From: Limnanthes douglasii subsp. nivea
Lineage: Eukaryota; Streptophyta; Magnoliopsida; Brassicales; Limnanthaceae
Length of the DNA stretch: 64,000 nt
Assembly: GCA_036936605.1 (NCBI GenBank)
Contig: JAUPFV010000005.1
Location: 150,165,195 to 150,229,194 of the forward strand
Reading direction: 5' to 3'
Positions within the stretch are counted from its first letter, which is position 1, and the number at the start of each line of letters is the position of its first letter. The notes under the pieces are model-generated. The model was not told the DNA's origin. It did no database searches and saw nothing but the letters and a program-made list of their open reading frames with translations. Both the position numbers and the translations under genes were made by a program. Shown here piece by piece: positions 1 to 10,334 of the stretch.

Positions 1-735
1 TCATAGGTACCGATCCTGAAAGATGGAAAAATGGATTCTGCCGGAGTGACCGCGTCCATGCCATATACCAAAGCATAAGGTAATTCCTTAGTCGCCGTTC
101 GAGGCATAGTTCGGTAAGCCCACAACACTTCCTGCAAATAGTCTGGCCATTTGCCAGCTTTTCCTTCGAGGTTCTTTTTGAGTCCGTCCAGAATGGTTCG
201 GTTGGTGACTTCGACTTGCCCGTTCGCTTGAGGATGGAATGGGGCAGAGAAACATTTCCTAATCCTATGAGTTGTGCAAAAAGATTTCATCTCTCTGCGG
301 TCGAATTGGGGTCCGTTATCCATGGTGAGCTTCTGGGGTACCCCAAACCAACAACAGATATTGGACCAAATAATTATGACGATGTCCTTAGTCTTAGTGG
401 CGGATAATGGTTCGGCTTCAACCCATTTGGAAAAGTAATCCACAACCACCACGATCGTTTGTCTCCCACCAGATGCCATCGGTAATGGCCCTACAAGATC
501 GATTCCCCATCGGTCGAAGGGTAATCCTTCAGATATGGATTCTAAAGGGGTCGCGGGCACGTTTATCGCGTTCGTGAATCTTTGACAAATGTCGCAGGTT
601 TTTACTATCTGCTGAGCATCTGTCGTTATCGTCGGCCAATAAAACCCGGCGAGAAAAATTCTCCTTATCAGGGCCTTGTAACCACAATGAGTCGCGCCTT
701 CTCCGTCATGTAACTCGGACACAATGATCTGCGAC
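1..735 (-). pseudogene. T1 integrase (partial at window edge)
   Basis: The minus strand is open from about 735 to the window edge and reads as a retroviral-type integrase, the enzyme that joins element cDNA to the chromosome. Visible are the zinc-binding part (histidines in ELHDGEGATHCGYK, then CDIC), the first catalytic Asp in RWGIDLVGPLP, the second in MDNGPQFD and the Glu in GQVEVTNR. The catalytic core therefore looks complete as far as seen. The upstream RNase H frame ends at 736; the words continue in another frame from about 765, so one frameshift separates this from the upstream part of pol. The C-terminus is off the window. Confidence 0.85.
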
Positions 736-1653
736 TCATTTACCCCCAAACACCTCAGTAAGGGCCGACTGAACGATGTTTTTGTATAATATGTCGCCCA
801 ATAAAACGTAGCCCCGGGCTTTGTGGCGCACCTTTCGAGCCGATGCGCCATCGTCCGGCAGCAGACCTTCGGCTAGGAAAGCAATAATATCCCATCGCCA
901 AACCGAAATAGTTACCGAAGACACCTGACAAGCAATTTCGGGTCGATTATCCAGCTCTTTCTTCTTTATGATCGAGGGATTTTCTTGTTCGGTTACCCAG
1001 GGGTAATTGCTTGAGCAAAAGGCCGATGCTAGAGAGTCGGCTACCATATTTTTGGTTCTTGGGACATGTTCATATGTTATCTTAGCGAATGACGCGGCTA
1101 ACAACCTTAATGCGGCTAAGTACTGAACCAGATGTTCTTTCCTGGCTTCCGAGGCTCCCGAGGCTTGATTTATCAAAACTTGAGAATCACTAACGAGACG
1201 TACATGCCTAGCTCCACATACCTTTGCTAGTCGCAAACCGGCCAGGGCGGCTTCATATTCGGCTTCGTTGTTGGAAGTGGGAAAACCAAATCGGATTGCC
1301 TGATGCATACTTATGCCCGTTGGGGTGACTATCTGTACGCCCGCTCCGCAGCCATTTACGTTCGATCCACCGTCGGTGCGGATGGTCCACTCATTTGGTT
1401 TGGCTTCTCCAGATGGTGCGTCTTGGTCTGGGCGCTCGGAATGGAATTCCACTATAAAATCAACCAGAACTTGGCCTTTAACGGCCGTCCGCGGCTCAAA
1501 ATTGATGTCAAAATCGCCCAACTCGACCGACCATTTAGACATGTCCGGGCGCTGAAGAACGTACTTGAGTGGAAACGAGGTGCGGACGAGAATGGGGTGC
1601 GCTTGAAAATATGGCCGCATTTTTCGTGCCGCGGTCACTAATGCCAAGGCCAT
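736..1653 (-). pseudogene. T1 RNase H end plus second (archaeal-type) RNase H
   Basis: This 305-residue open stretch of pol starts in the end of the first RNase H (KMRPYFQAH... VLVDFIVEF, residues about 11-70). The second, archaeal-type RNase H follows at about 88-215. Its four catalytic acids are all present: Asp94 in RTDGGSN, Glu130 in SNNEAEYEA, Asp156 in VSDSQVL and Asp206 in MVADSLA. This second RNase H is the hallmark of the Tat lineage. It would degrade RNA in the RNA:DNA hybrid during reverse transcription. The frame ends early at 736 through a one-base shift. The ATG is internal to pol and not a true start. Confidence 0.87.
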
Positions 1654-2620
1654 TTTCTCCAGCCTTAGATACCGCGTTTCTGTATCCAGTCAGCTTTTGC
1701 TCACGAAGTATACTGCTTTAGGGGCCGTTCCCGACTCGCTGATCAATGCAGCACTCACTGCAAAATCCGAAACTGCTATGTAAAGGAAAAGAGTCTCGCC
1801 TGTCAGAGGCTTCGTTAGAAGGTTTGGGGATGATAGATAAGTCTTAATCCCTAAAAAGGCTGCGCTACAATCCGGTGTCCACACAAAATTCTTGCATTTC
1901 TCAAGACCTGAAAAAACGGAGCGCACTTGTCAGATGAACGAGAGATAAACCGATTTAAAGCCGCTAGACGCCCGGTTAATATCCGGACTTCCTTGATATT
2001 CTTAGGCGGAGTCATGTCGGTAAGAGATTGGAGTTGGGTCGGGTCAGCCTCAATTCCCTTTTCGCTAACAAAGAAACCCAGTAACTTGCCCGACCTTACC
2101 CCGAAGGAGCATTTTTCTGGGTTGAGCTTGAGATTTATACCCCTGAGGTTGTCAAAAGTTTCCCTCAAATCGGCGAGATGTTCCTCGTCCGTGCCGCTCT
2201 TTACTAACATGTCATCGATGTAGACTTCCATATTCCTCCATATTTGACAATCGAAGGTTTTGTTAACCAACCTCTGATAAGTCGCTCCAACGTTTTTTAG
2301 TCCGAACGACATTACTTTGTAGCAATACAAGCCTCGGCCTGTTATAAACGTCGTGCTTTCCTGATCCGCTGGGTGCAACTTGATCTGGTTGTAGCGTGCG
2401 TACGCGTCCATGAACGACATCAGTCTGTTTCCTGACACACATCCTCGACTTCCCGTTTTTCCTTTTTACCAGGACAAAGTTGGATGTCCAGAGCGGGTAA
2501 GTCGACTCCTTAATGTGTCCGACGCTAATCATTCTTTCGAATTCTCGCAGAATGATTTTTTACTTTTCTGGGGAAAAAACCCGACGCTTTTGTGAAATGG
2601 GTCTGACATTTTTGTTGATA
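1654..2620 (-). pseudogene. T1 reverse transcriptase, frameshifted and with an internal deletion
   Basis: Minus-strand RT of Tat type. The first block (about 2532-2430) reads ISVGHIKESTYPLWTSNFV and KSRMCV. The main block (2438-1851) contains FMDAYARYNQIKLH, FGLKNVGATYQRLVNK and the catalytic YIDDMLVKS. The RNase H begins at about 1926. Between RMCV and SGNRLMSF the usual stretch of about 25 residues (the DFxxLNxACPKD...PLPRID region of the family) is missing and the frame shifts, so a small deletion removed part of the fingers/palm. Another frame change occurs near 1900. The enzyme is dead. Confidence 0.88.
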
Positions 2621-3078
2621 GTTAGCTTGTGAATCACATGATTCTCTGGGACTCCGGTCACGTCCTTCGAACACCATGCGAATAAATCCAAATTCTCATG
2701 TAGTAAAGATAACAACTATTTCCTGAAGGCTGGTGACAGCCGGATTGCGATCTGCAGCACTTTCCCTTCGGTAAATGGGTGCTTTTCACACTCTTCATCG
2801 GTGGTTAAAAAACTGGGAGCTTCCCTAGGATCATCAACGGGTAACGACCCCAAAGGAAGCCCCTTTAATTGCTAGTCCCGTGCTTGTGCCATCTCTTGAT
2901 CCTTTTTGGGTGCCAAAACCGCTCGGTAACACTCCCGTGCCGCTTTCTGGATGCTCCAGACTATACCCACATTGTTTCCGATCACGTATTTCAAACATTG
3001 ATGAACTGTGGACGATACCGCATGCATTCGCGATAACCATGATCTGCCAAAAATAGCATTGTGAGAAGCCGATGCGTC
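2621..3078 (-). pseudogene. T1 protease C-terminus and linker, 3' of the copia insertion
   Basis: Reading leftward from 3078 the minus strand gives DASASHNAIFGRSWLSRMHA and then VHQCLK, the C-terminal block of Tat proteases (family form: NAI-GRPWL--M-A). It joins in frame to the protease half that ends beside the copia element at 8040. Further left the pro-RT linker is seen (SFLTTDEECEKHPF, LLHENLDLFAWC), with stop codons near 2870 and elsewhere. Confidence 0.82.
3074..3078. repeat. Target site duplication GCGTC (left) of the copia element
   Basis: GCGTC directly precedes the LTR start at 3079 and is repeated exactly at 8040-8044 after the second LTR. This is the 5-bp duplication expected of Ty1/copia integration. 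Confidence 0.95.
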
Positions 3079-3532
3079 TCTAAGGGAAATATGCTAATTT
3101 CCTGTCAAATCAGATCAAAAGAAAAAAAAAGAAAAGGAAAGCACAAAAAACAAAAGTGAAATCAAAGACACAATTGTTAACGGAGTTCAGCAAATTATGC
3201 ATACGTCTCCGGACCTGCTGCAGATCGATTTTATTAGGAAGAATACAGTGACTGCCGTTTTTTTTTTGTGAATACACAAAACCCTAACACTAGGTTTTAT
3301 AGAGACTGTAACACTTAAAGAAGGGAAAAATATTACAGTCCTTAATGTGTAATTTATAACCCCCTAAAATTACACTGTCTTTTCAATTCACTCCAGTTCT
3401 CTTTAATGTGCCTACCACTTGCCTCATCTCCACTGTTTTCACATTCTACTTGAAGGTTATGATATATCTTACTCAAATGATGGCAAGCACTGGCTTCATT
3501 GGAAATGCAGATAAGTTCAGAAAAACTTAACA
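3079..3532 (-). repeat. 3' LTR of the copia element
   Basis: 454 bp. On the element's strand it starts TGTTAAG and ends CCCTTAGA. It differs from the copy at 7586-8039 at three positions seen by eye: near 3200 (A/C), near 3246 (A/T) and near 3477 (A/G). It holds the same TATA motif as the 5' LTR. Confidence 0.96.
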
Positions 3533-3543
3533 ATCTCCCACTT
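3533..3543 (-). other. Polypurine tract of the copia element
   Basis: On the minus strand AAGTGGGAGAT directly abuts the 3' LTR. It primes plus-strand DNA synthesis. The stop codon of the polyprotein is about 60 bp upstream. Confidence 0.9.
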
Positions 3544-3603
3544 GAAGACTGGTTTCAACCTGTCTTCACACCTTGATCTATGCAGCAGATCTTTCTGGTC
3601 TTA

Positions 3604-6600
3604 TTACTCTTGTAGACCAACTGAAGCTGAACACAACTTCAGTTTTTCAATGGCTACTGTCTTTGTCAACATATCAGCTGGATTCTTGCTTCCTTGGATC
3701 TTTTCCAGTATTAGCACCTCATCTTCCAATAAAGATCTAATGAAATGATAACGAAGACTGATGTGCTTGGTTCTTGAATGAAATGTTGAATTCTTCGCCA
3801 ATTGAATTGCACTTTGACTATCACTATGCAGAACGTTGTTCTTCTGTTTGAATCCCAACTCGGTCAACAAACCTTGAAGCCATATCATCTCTTTACTGGC
3901 TTCGGTCACTGCTACATACTCAGCCTCTGTAGTTGATAAAGTGACAATTTTTTGTAATTTTGACATCCAACTAACAGCTGTAGTTCCAACAGTAAATATA
4001 TAACCGGTAGTGCTTTTCCGGTGATCAACTTCACCTCCAAAATCTGCATCTACATAGCCTTGTACCTTTAACTCACCCTTACCAAAGTACAAACACTTTT
4101 CCATGGTACCTAGTAGGTACCTCAAAATCCATTTGACAGCTTCCCAATGAATTTTCCCTGGGTTTGACATAAACCTACTCACAACTCCCACTGCATAACT
4201 AATGTCTGGTCTTGTACAGACCATTGCATACATCAAACTTCCAATAGCTGAGGCGTAAGGAACCTTATCCATGAAGTCTTTTTCTTCATCTGTCTTAGGG
4301 GATTGATCCTTGGATAAACGAAAGTGACCTGCCAATGGTGTACTAACTGGCTTTGCATCACACATGTTAAATCTCTTCAAAACGCGATCGATGTACTCTG
4401 ACTGAGATAACTGCAGAACTTTTCTATGCTTATCTCTTATGATTTGCATTCCAAGAATCTTCTTCGCCGGACCCAAGTCCTTCATGTCAAATTCTTTTGA
4501 CAATTGTAGCTTCAATCTTCTAATATCATCCATATCTGAACCTGCTACTAACATATCATCAACATAAAGTAGCAAAATGATATAACTGGACTTACATCTT
4601 TTAAAATAGCAACAGTGGTCCGCATTACACTTCTGAAAACTCTCTTTGTGCATAAAACCGTCAAATTTTTTGTACCACTGTCTTGGAGCTTGTTTTAAAC
4701 CATACAAACTTTTCTTAAGTCTGCATACCATGTTTTCTTTCCCTTCTTTTAAGAAACCTTCTGGTTGATACATGTATATCTCCTCATCCAAATCCCCGTG
4801 AAGAAATGCAGTCTTCACATCTAACTGTTCAAGATAAAGGTCTTCAATGGCAACAATACTCAACACTGATCTAATAGTATTGAGCTTCACAACTGGAGCA
4901 AAAATATCGGTGTAATCAATTCCTTCCTTTTGCTGGAACCCTTTGACAACTAGTCGTGCTTTGTATCTCTTAGAGCCATCATGCTCATCTTTCACCCGAT
5001 ACACCCATTTGTTATGAAGTGCCTTCTTACCCATTGGTAACTCAGTTAGGTCCCATGTATCATTTGAGATTAAAGACTTCATCTCATTTTTCATAGCAAA
5101 CTCCCACTTACTAGCATCACTGGTCTGGCAAGCTTCATCATAGCATTCAGGTTCTCCTCCATCGGTAAGTAACAGATAGTTCAAGTATCTCCTGTTGGGT
5201 ACATGGGGTCGGGAAGATCTTCGCAAAACAGGAACTGCCTCGGTCGGCTGTAGGGTATCGGATTGCTGTCGATAGGTCTGTCCAACAGACTCTCCTTCTT
5301 GAGGGGTTAATCTGATCGACTCTAATTCTTGACTATCTGAGACTCCCTCGATATCTGCAAATACTGATTCATACGGCTTTGAGTCATTTGCTTCAGTTTT
5401 ATGTCTGTCCTTGTACATCACTGTTTCATTGAAGATCACATCTCTGCTTCGTATCATCTTCTTGTTCTCCTCATCCCAAACACGATAACCGAACTCATCT
5501 TCGCCATAGCCGATCAGGAAACATTTTTTCGATTTCGGATCAAGCTTGTTCCTGCCTTGGTCACTTATATGAACATATGCTGTACAACCAAAAACTCTTA
5601 GATGTGATAATTTTATATCCTTACCACTCCATACCTCCTCGGGTATTCGATGTTCTAAGGGAACCGACGGGCCTCGGTTAACCAGGTAAGCCGATGTATT
5701 GATTGCTTCTGCCCAGAACTGCTTCGGTAAACCAGACTGTATTCGAATGCTTCTGGCTCTTTCTGTCAACGTTCTATTCATACGTTCGGCAATACCATTG
5801 TGTTGAGGCGTACCTGGAACGGTTCTCTCCATCCTGATACCATGCTCATAGCAAAAGTTCTTGAATTTGGTGTCCTCATATTCACCACCATTATCAGTTC
5901 TCAGCTTTTTAATCTTCAGACCTGTCTCATTCTCAACCATAGATTTCCATCTCCTAAAAACATCAAACACTTCAGATTTATGCTTCAGAAAATAAACCCA
6001 TACCTTTCGAGAATGATCATCGATAAATGTCACAAAATAGTGTTTCCCTCCTATGGATGAAACAGTTGCTGGCCCCCAAACGTCAGAGTGAACAAGCTCC
6101 AGCTTTTCTTTCTTTGGGGTTCTACCACTCGTCTGAAAACTGACCCTTTTTTGTTTTCCAAGTATGCAATCTTCACACATGTCTATATCGACTGACTTCA
6201 GACCTGGAAGCTTCCCATTTGAGTACATAATTTTCATACCCTTCACACTCATATGGCCAAGCCTCTGGTGCCAAACATTTGGATTTTCGTTTCCTGCTGC
6301 TATTGTAATTGAACAGCTCGTCTCTGCTGTCTTGTAAAGAGTACCACTCTTCTTTCCGCGAGCAATCGTCATTGCTCCCTTTGAAATTTTCCAATTGTCA
6401 CCATAGAAAATCGTACTATAGCCTTCGCTAGCCAACTGCCCTACTGAGATTAAGTTCTTTCTCAGACTGGGGATATGTCTGACATCTTTCAGTTCCCATA
6501 CAGACCCATTCAACTTAATCTTCACAGTACCTTTACCAATAATATCACAAGGTTGATCATCACCAAGATATACTTTTCCAAGGTTACCAGGTACATACCT

Positions 6601-7536
6601 CTCGAAGAATTCTTTCTTCGAAGTCGCGTGAAACGATGCTCCGGAGTCTAATACCCAAGACTCTTCCCTGCTTTCTAAGGAGCATATTAACGCATCGTCT
6701 CCTTCTGAAGTGATATTTGCCTCTGTCTTCTTCTCTTGTTCCTTTGGTTCTCTCTTGCACTGAAATTTAAGGTGCCCGGTCTTCCCACAATTCCAACACT
6801 CCATGTTTCTCAACCCCTGGGAATTTTTAGGATTCCTAGACTTGGACCTCCAGTCTCTTGATTTGCCTCGGTAGTTCGATTTACCACGTCCATATACTCT
6901 GGTTGAATTTCTTCCTCTTGATTCTGTCTGTAAGACTGAGGAGATTGATGACTCACCTGATTCTCTCCTTCGAATCTCTTCACTGAGAACTAGGTCACGA
7001 ACATCATCAAATTTCAACTTATTGCTTCCTGATGAGCTACTCACCGCAGTGACAGTAGCATTCCAACTATCTGGTAGTGAAGACAACAGTATCAATGCTC
7101 GTATTTCTTCATCAAAATCAATTTCAACTGAACTCAACTGGCTTGTGACTGTATTAAGTTCATTGAGGTGTTGAGCTACCGAAGCGCCTTCCATCATTCG
7201 CAAATTGAATAAACGCCTCATCAAGTGAACTTTGTTAGACGCTGATGGCTTCTCATACATACTGGAGAGAGCCTTCATAAGACCCGTCGTGGTTGTTTCC
7301 TTTATGATGTTAAAGGCAACGTTGCGGGATAGCGTCAATCGGATGACTCCAAGAGCTTGTCTATCAAGAAGGGTCCAATCTTCATCTTTCATACCTTCTG
7401 GTTTCTTTTCTGAAAGGGGTTGATAAAGTTTTTTCTGGTACAGATAATCTTCAATCTGCATCTTCCAGAACCCAAAATCTACACCATCGAATTTTTCGAG
7501 TCTCACCTTTCCTTCGTCTGTAGCCATTGCTCCCAC
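3604..7536 (-). CDS. Intact Ty1/copia gag-pol polyprotein (1310 aa)
   Basis: A single uninterrupted frame with domains in copia order. Gag (UBN2-like) spans about 10-240, with the CCHC zinc knuckle at 247-260 (CWNCGKTGHLKFQC). The aspartic protease has DSGAS at 297-301. Integrase follows: zinc ligands H423, H428, C454, C457 and catalytic D485, D548, E584 with the usual 35-residue D-E spacing. RT begins near 820, with D906 in LDVKTAFLHGDL and YVDD at 991-994. RNase H contains D1163, E1204 and D1239 (YVDADFGG, STTEAEYVA, HSDSQSA). All catalytic residues are present. The ATG lies just inside the primer site; a second Met at residue 4 (MATDEGK) is an equally likely start. Integrase before RT separates it from the Ty3 elements around it. 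Confidence 0.97.
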   Translation of the reverse strand: MGAMATDEGKVRLEKFDGVDFGFWKMQIEDYLYQKKLYQPLSEKKPEGMKDEDWTLLDRQALGVIRLTLSRNVAFNIIKETTTTGLMKALSSMYEKPSASNKVHLMRRLFNLRMMEGASVAQHLNELNTVTSQLSSVEIDFDEEIRALILLSSLPDSWNATVTAVSSSSGSNKLKFDDVRDLVLSEEIRRRESGESSISSVLQTESRGRNSTRVYGRGKSNYRGKSRDWRSKSRNPKNSQGLRNMECWNCGKTGHLKFQCKREPKEQEKKTEANITSEGDDALICSLESREESWVLDSGASFHATSKKEFFERYVPGNLGKVYLGDDQPCDIIGKGTVKIKLNGSVWELKDVRHIPSLRKNLISVGQLASEGYSTIFYGDNWKISKGAMTIARGKKSGTLYKTAETSCSITIAAGNENPNVWHQRLGHMSVKGMKIMYSNGKLPGLKSVDIDMCEDCILGKQKRVSFQTSGRTPKKEKLELVHSDVWGPATVSSIGGKHYFVTFIDDHSRKVWVYFLKHKSEVFDVFRRWKSMVENETGLKIKKLRTDNGGEYEDTKFKNFCYEHGIRMERTVPGTPQHNGIAERMNRTLTERARSIRIQSGLPKQFWAEAINTSAYLVNRGPSVPLEHRIPEEVWSGKDIKLSHLRVFGCTAYVHISDQGRNKLDPKSKKCFLIGYGEDEFGYRVWDEENKKMIRSRDVIFNETVMYKDRHKTEANDSKPYESVFADIEGVSDSQELESIRLTPQEGESVGQTYRQQSDTLQPTEAVPVLRRSSRPHVPNRRYLNYLLLTDGGEPECYDEACQTSDASKWEFAMKNEMKSLISNDTWDLTELPMGKKALHNKWVYRVKDEHDGSKRYKARLVVKGFQQKEGIDYTDIFAPVVKLNTIRSVLSIVAIEDLYLEQLDVKTAFLHGDLDEEIYMYQPEGFLKEGKENMVCRLKKSLYGLKQAPRQWYKKFDGFMHKESFQKCNADHCCYFKRCKSSYIILLLYVDDMLVAGSDMDDIRRLKLQLSKEFDMKDLGPAKKILGMQIIRDKHRKVLQLSQSEYIDRVLKRFNMCDAKPVSTPLAGHFRLSKDQSPKTDEEKDFMDKVPYASAIGSLMYAMVCTRPDISYAVGVVSRFMSNPGKIHWEAVKWILRYLLGTMEKCLYFGKGELKVQGYVDADFGGEVDHRKSTTGYIFTVGTTAVSWMSKLQKIVTLSTTEAEYVAVTEASKEMIWLQGLLTELGFKQKNNVLHSDSQSAIQLAKNSTFHSRTKHISLRYHFIRSLLEDEVLILEKIQGSKNPADMLTKTVAIEKLKLCSASVGLQE

Positions 7537-7570
7537 TCAAATCTGATTTCCTTTGGATCGCTACCACCAT

Positions 7571-7583
7571 GGCTCTAATACCA
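7571..7583 (-). other. Primer binding site of the copia element
   Basis: On the minus strand TGGTATTAGAGCC starts two bases after the 5' LTR. It complements the 3' end of initiator Met-tRNA with one mismatch (TTA for TCA), the primer usual for plant copia elements. Confidence 0.9.
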
Positions 7584-7585
7584 GT

Positions 7586-8039
7586 TCTAAGGGAAATATG
7601 CTAATTTCCTGTCAAATCAGATCAAAAGAAAAAAAAAGAAAAGGAAAGCACAAAAAACAAAAGTGAAATCAAAGACACAATTGTTAACGGAGTTCAGCAA
7701 ATTATGCCTACGTCTCCGGACCTGCTGCAGATCGATTTTATTAGGAAGAATACTGTGACTGCCGTTTTTTTTTTGTGAATACACAAAACCCTAACACTAG
7801 GTTTTATAGAGACTGTAACACTTAAAGAAGGGAAAAATATTACAGTCCTTAATGTGTAATTTATAACCCCCTAAAATTACACTGTCTTTTCAATTCACTC
7901 CAGTTCTCTTTAATGTGCCTACCACTTGCCTCATCTCCACTGTTTTCACATTCTACTTGAAGGTTATGATATATCTTACTCAAGTGATGGCAAGCACTGG
8001 CTTCATTGGAAATGCAGATAAGTTCAGAAAAACTTAACA
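7586..8039 (-). repeat. 5' LTR of the copia element, with promoter
   Basis: 454 bp, the transcription-driving copy. On the minus strand a CTATAAAAC TATA motif lies at about 7801-7809. Followed on the right by the second GCGTC duplication (8040-8044). Confidence 0.95.
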
Positions 8040-8330
8040 GCGTCCACCACCACGAATAAGACAGTGACCTCTTTTTTGAACGGTCTGCGACCTAGCTGAA
8101 CGATGCCCTCGTACTCTCCAACCACGTGTGCTGCTGAACTCGTAAATCGCACGATAGTTCGGTCCGAACGTGTAATGACCGGAGGTGCCCTGAACTTTGC
8201 GAAAATGGATGCGAAGATTATGTTGGTTGAGCTACCGGTGTCTACCAAGATACATCAGACCTCTTCCCCCGCAATGGCCGCCCCGATAACGATGGCGTCT
8301 TCATGAGGGCCGGCTATATCTCTCATGTCG
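8040..8330 (-). pseudogene. T1 aspartic protease N-terminal half
   Basis: The minus strand reads MVDTGSSTNIIFASIFAKF (catalytic DTG present), then VGEYEGIVQLGRRPFKKEVT and FVVVDA, where the copia element interrupts it. The sequence resumes at 3078 with SASHNAIFGRSWL. The protease would have cut the gag-pol precursor. Bases 8040-8044 belong to the copia target duplication. Confidence 0.86.
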
Positions 8331-10312
8331 TCGTCGTTGTCAAAATATAGGATCGGTGAAGGGATTCCTTTTGAGTGGGGATAGGTCCGGGCTTCCAACT
8401 GGGTAGCTAGATTCACGATATGCCGTTTTTAAGAGGAGTGTGTGGTACTTGCCATAGAGTCTCCACCGAAAATAGTCAATGATTCGAAAATTTTACAAAG
8501 GTTTCTTACATTCCCAACACTTTCTGCAACTCCTTCTTCAATAATCCCGATAATATTGCGATTCGCCTCTGGGTCGAGGTATTCGATTTAAACATCAAAC
8601 GGGTCGGTGACTTCGGAAATGATCATGGTGGTTTCAGACTTCGGTATCATCACGACTTCTCTCGAAGTGGTACCCTGCTGAGCTTTCTTTTTCACGTACT
8701 CTAGGAGGTTCCCGTGCTCTATCAACATCTGTATTTCCTTTTTGAGGGAAATGCAATCCTTAATATCGTGCCCCACGTCTTCATGGTAGCGACAATACCG
8801 GTTGTTCCTCTGTTCCCGAGGCGTTGGTATAGGGAAAGGCCTCCGATACATCCCGCTTTTCTTAGTCTTTTCGTAGATCGAAGATACGCACTCCGTCAAG
8901 TCAGCGAAGTAAGCGGGTCGGATCCACTTGTTAGACATGGGTCGCGAAACCACTTGACTCGTCTGCTTTGCTTTTTGGCTCGGGGGAGCCAAAGTCTTGA
9001 TTGGCAAGGATTGGGTCGGTGGTATCGTGCTGACCGGCTGGGCTTGCTGAGCATAGCTGAATTGAGCCCCTTGTTTTATAACGACCGATGCTTACGCGCT
9101 CTGCTGAATTTGCGCCGCCAGTTCGGACGCCTCGGTTTCTTCTATCAGTATCTGTTTTTCTATTTGGGCCAGAAGGGCGGAAAAAGTAAACGCTTGTTTT
9201 TTACTAACTGCTTGCTTCATCGGTCCCGGGAGCAAGCCCAAGCGATACGCGGTTAGCGCCACCTTCTCCTCGCAATGGTCCAGGTCGGTCTTAGCGTCAA
9301 TAAAACGTCTGGTGTAATCCCTGAGGCTCTCTCCCAACCTCTGTTTACAATTCATGATGGTGTCTCAATTAGCTCGGAAATTATTGCTTCTGACGAAGTG
9401 CTGTCGGAACATCGTCCATAACATCCCGAAGCTTTAATATAACCCTGTGGTAACCGGTTGTACCACTTGGACGCTCGATCCCTGAAGATCATCGAAAACG
9501 CCCGACATAAAAGTTTATCGTCATTGTCGAAACTCAACATAAAGTTTTTGAAGGCTTCCAAGTGATTATCCGGGTCCCTCTTTCCGTCATACTTTTCTAA
9601 TTTGGAAATTACAAACCTTTTTGGGAGATGCCCCGATAATATATCGTCGGACAACGGTGAAGCTCTCCAATTCATTCCGAATCCGAACGCTCCGCCTCCG
9701 AGCCCTTCAGTCTGAATCCCGTAGAGACCTTCGTCCCCGGGGTTGATGAATTGGCTACTAGTTTGGTACCCCTGATTCTGGCTGTTCGAAGGTTGCCACT
9801 GGACCTGAGGTAGAGATACCCGCTCTTCTCTGCTGCCTGCTTGCATTTCTTCTTTCTCAAACGACGCTGGTGCTCTTTTTTTGGTGCTACACTTCTTGTA
9901 CTTAGGAGAATCTGAACGGGGTGCCCTATCCCGTCGGGAACGGTTTTTTTTTGCGCGCGTTTGTTTAGCCTTCCTTGCGTCGGTACTCCCTTCCCGACGA
10001 GTCGTCCGAAGTGTAGTCCGCGGAGACGCCGCGGTTATCCTCCGGGTATCGCTCCTCTCTGGCATTCTGCCTGCCCTCCGGGCGAGGCTCCCGATAATAT
10101 CTAACAGGTTGGGCCTCGATGCGATGTCCCGCAGTCGGGTTGCCTTCGCCGCAATTATCTATGAGTGGTTCTTCACCTTTCCCTTCCCGAACTCTTTTTT
10201 CCTCTAACGCCAGTTCTTTCTCAGCGTTTAATCTGGCAATGTCTTCCAGCAGCTGTCTCCTGGTCATGATAAGGTTCAAACGCTTGTCAGAAACGTTCCT
10301 TTTTGATATCAC
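8331..10312 (-). pseudogene. T1 gag, broken by frameshifts
   Basis: Gag (capsid/nucleocapsid) in at least four minus-strand pieces: 10312-9965 (start MISKRNVSDKRLN, a charged helix with LNAEKELALEEKRVRE), 10065-9352 (basic region, then the core SKLEKYDGKRDPDNHLEAF and RASKWYNRLPQGYIK), 9355-9092 (RLGESLRDYTRRF...) and 9007-8588. The last holds the Tat zinc-knuckle-like motif CRYHEDVGHDIKDC (C72, H75, H80, C85 of that piece) followed by LKKEIQMLIEHGNLLEYV. The pieces are collinear and overlap by a few bases, as expected of single-base indels. The start at 10312 lies beside the primer site. Confidence 0.88.
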
Positions 10313-10313
10313 G

Positions 10314-10333
10314 GATTCCCACAGACTGCGCCA
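10314..10333 (-). other. Primer binding site of T1
   Basis: Minus strand TGGCGCAGTCTGTGGGAATC, one base from the LTR end. It is of the same type as the T2 and T4 sites (TGGCGCCGT...TGGGAA), the form usual in Tat elements. Confidence 0.85.
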
Positions 10334-10334
10334 A

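Larger units (their letters stand above)
3079..8039 (-). mobile_element. Full-length, recently inserted Ty1/copia (Tork/Tnt1-like) retrotransposon
   Basis: 4961 bp, minus strand. It has two 454-bp LTRs, a primer site matching the 3' end of initiator Met-tRNA, one uninterrupted 1310-codon polyprotein, a polypurine tract and a perfect GCGTC target duplication. By eye the LTRs differ at only three positions (about 0.7%), so insertion was recent. The tract AAGTGGGAGAT followed by TGTT is a familiar signature of Tork/Tnt1-like elements. The LTR ends are TG...GA and not TG...CA. Nothing visible prevents activity. Confidence 0.97.

Noticed and set aside
5401..6060. Plus-strand open frames of 66-86 codons inside the copia element
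   Set aside because: They are shadows of the intact minus-strand polyprotein and show no independent similarity.
7571..7583. tRNA-like matches (TGGTATxAGAGC) as possible tRNA genes here, at 10821 and at 24130
   Set aside because: Only the 3'-end complement of about 13-16 bases is present, directly beside LTRs. These are primer binding sites.
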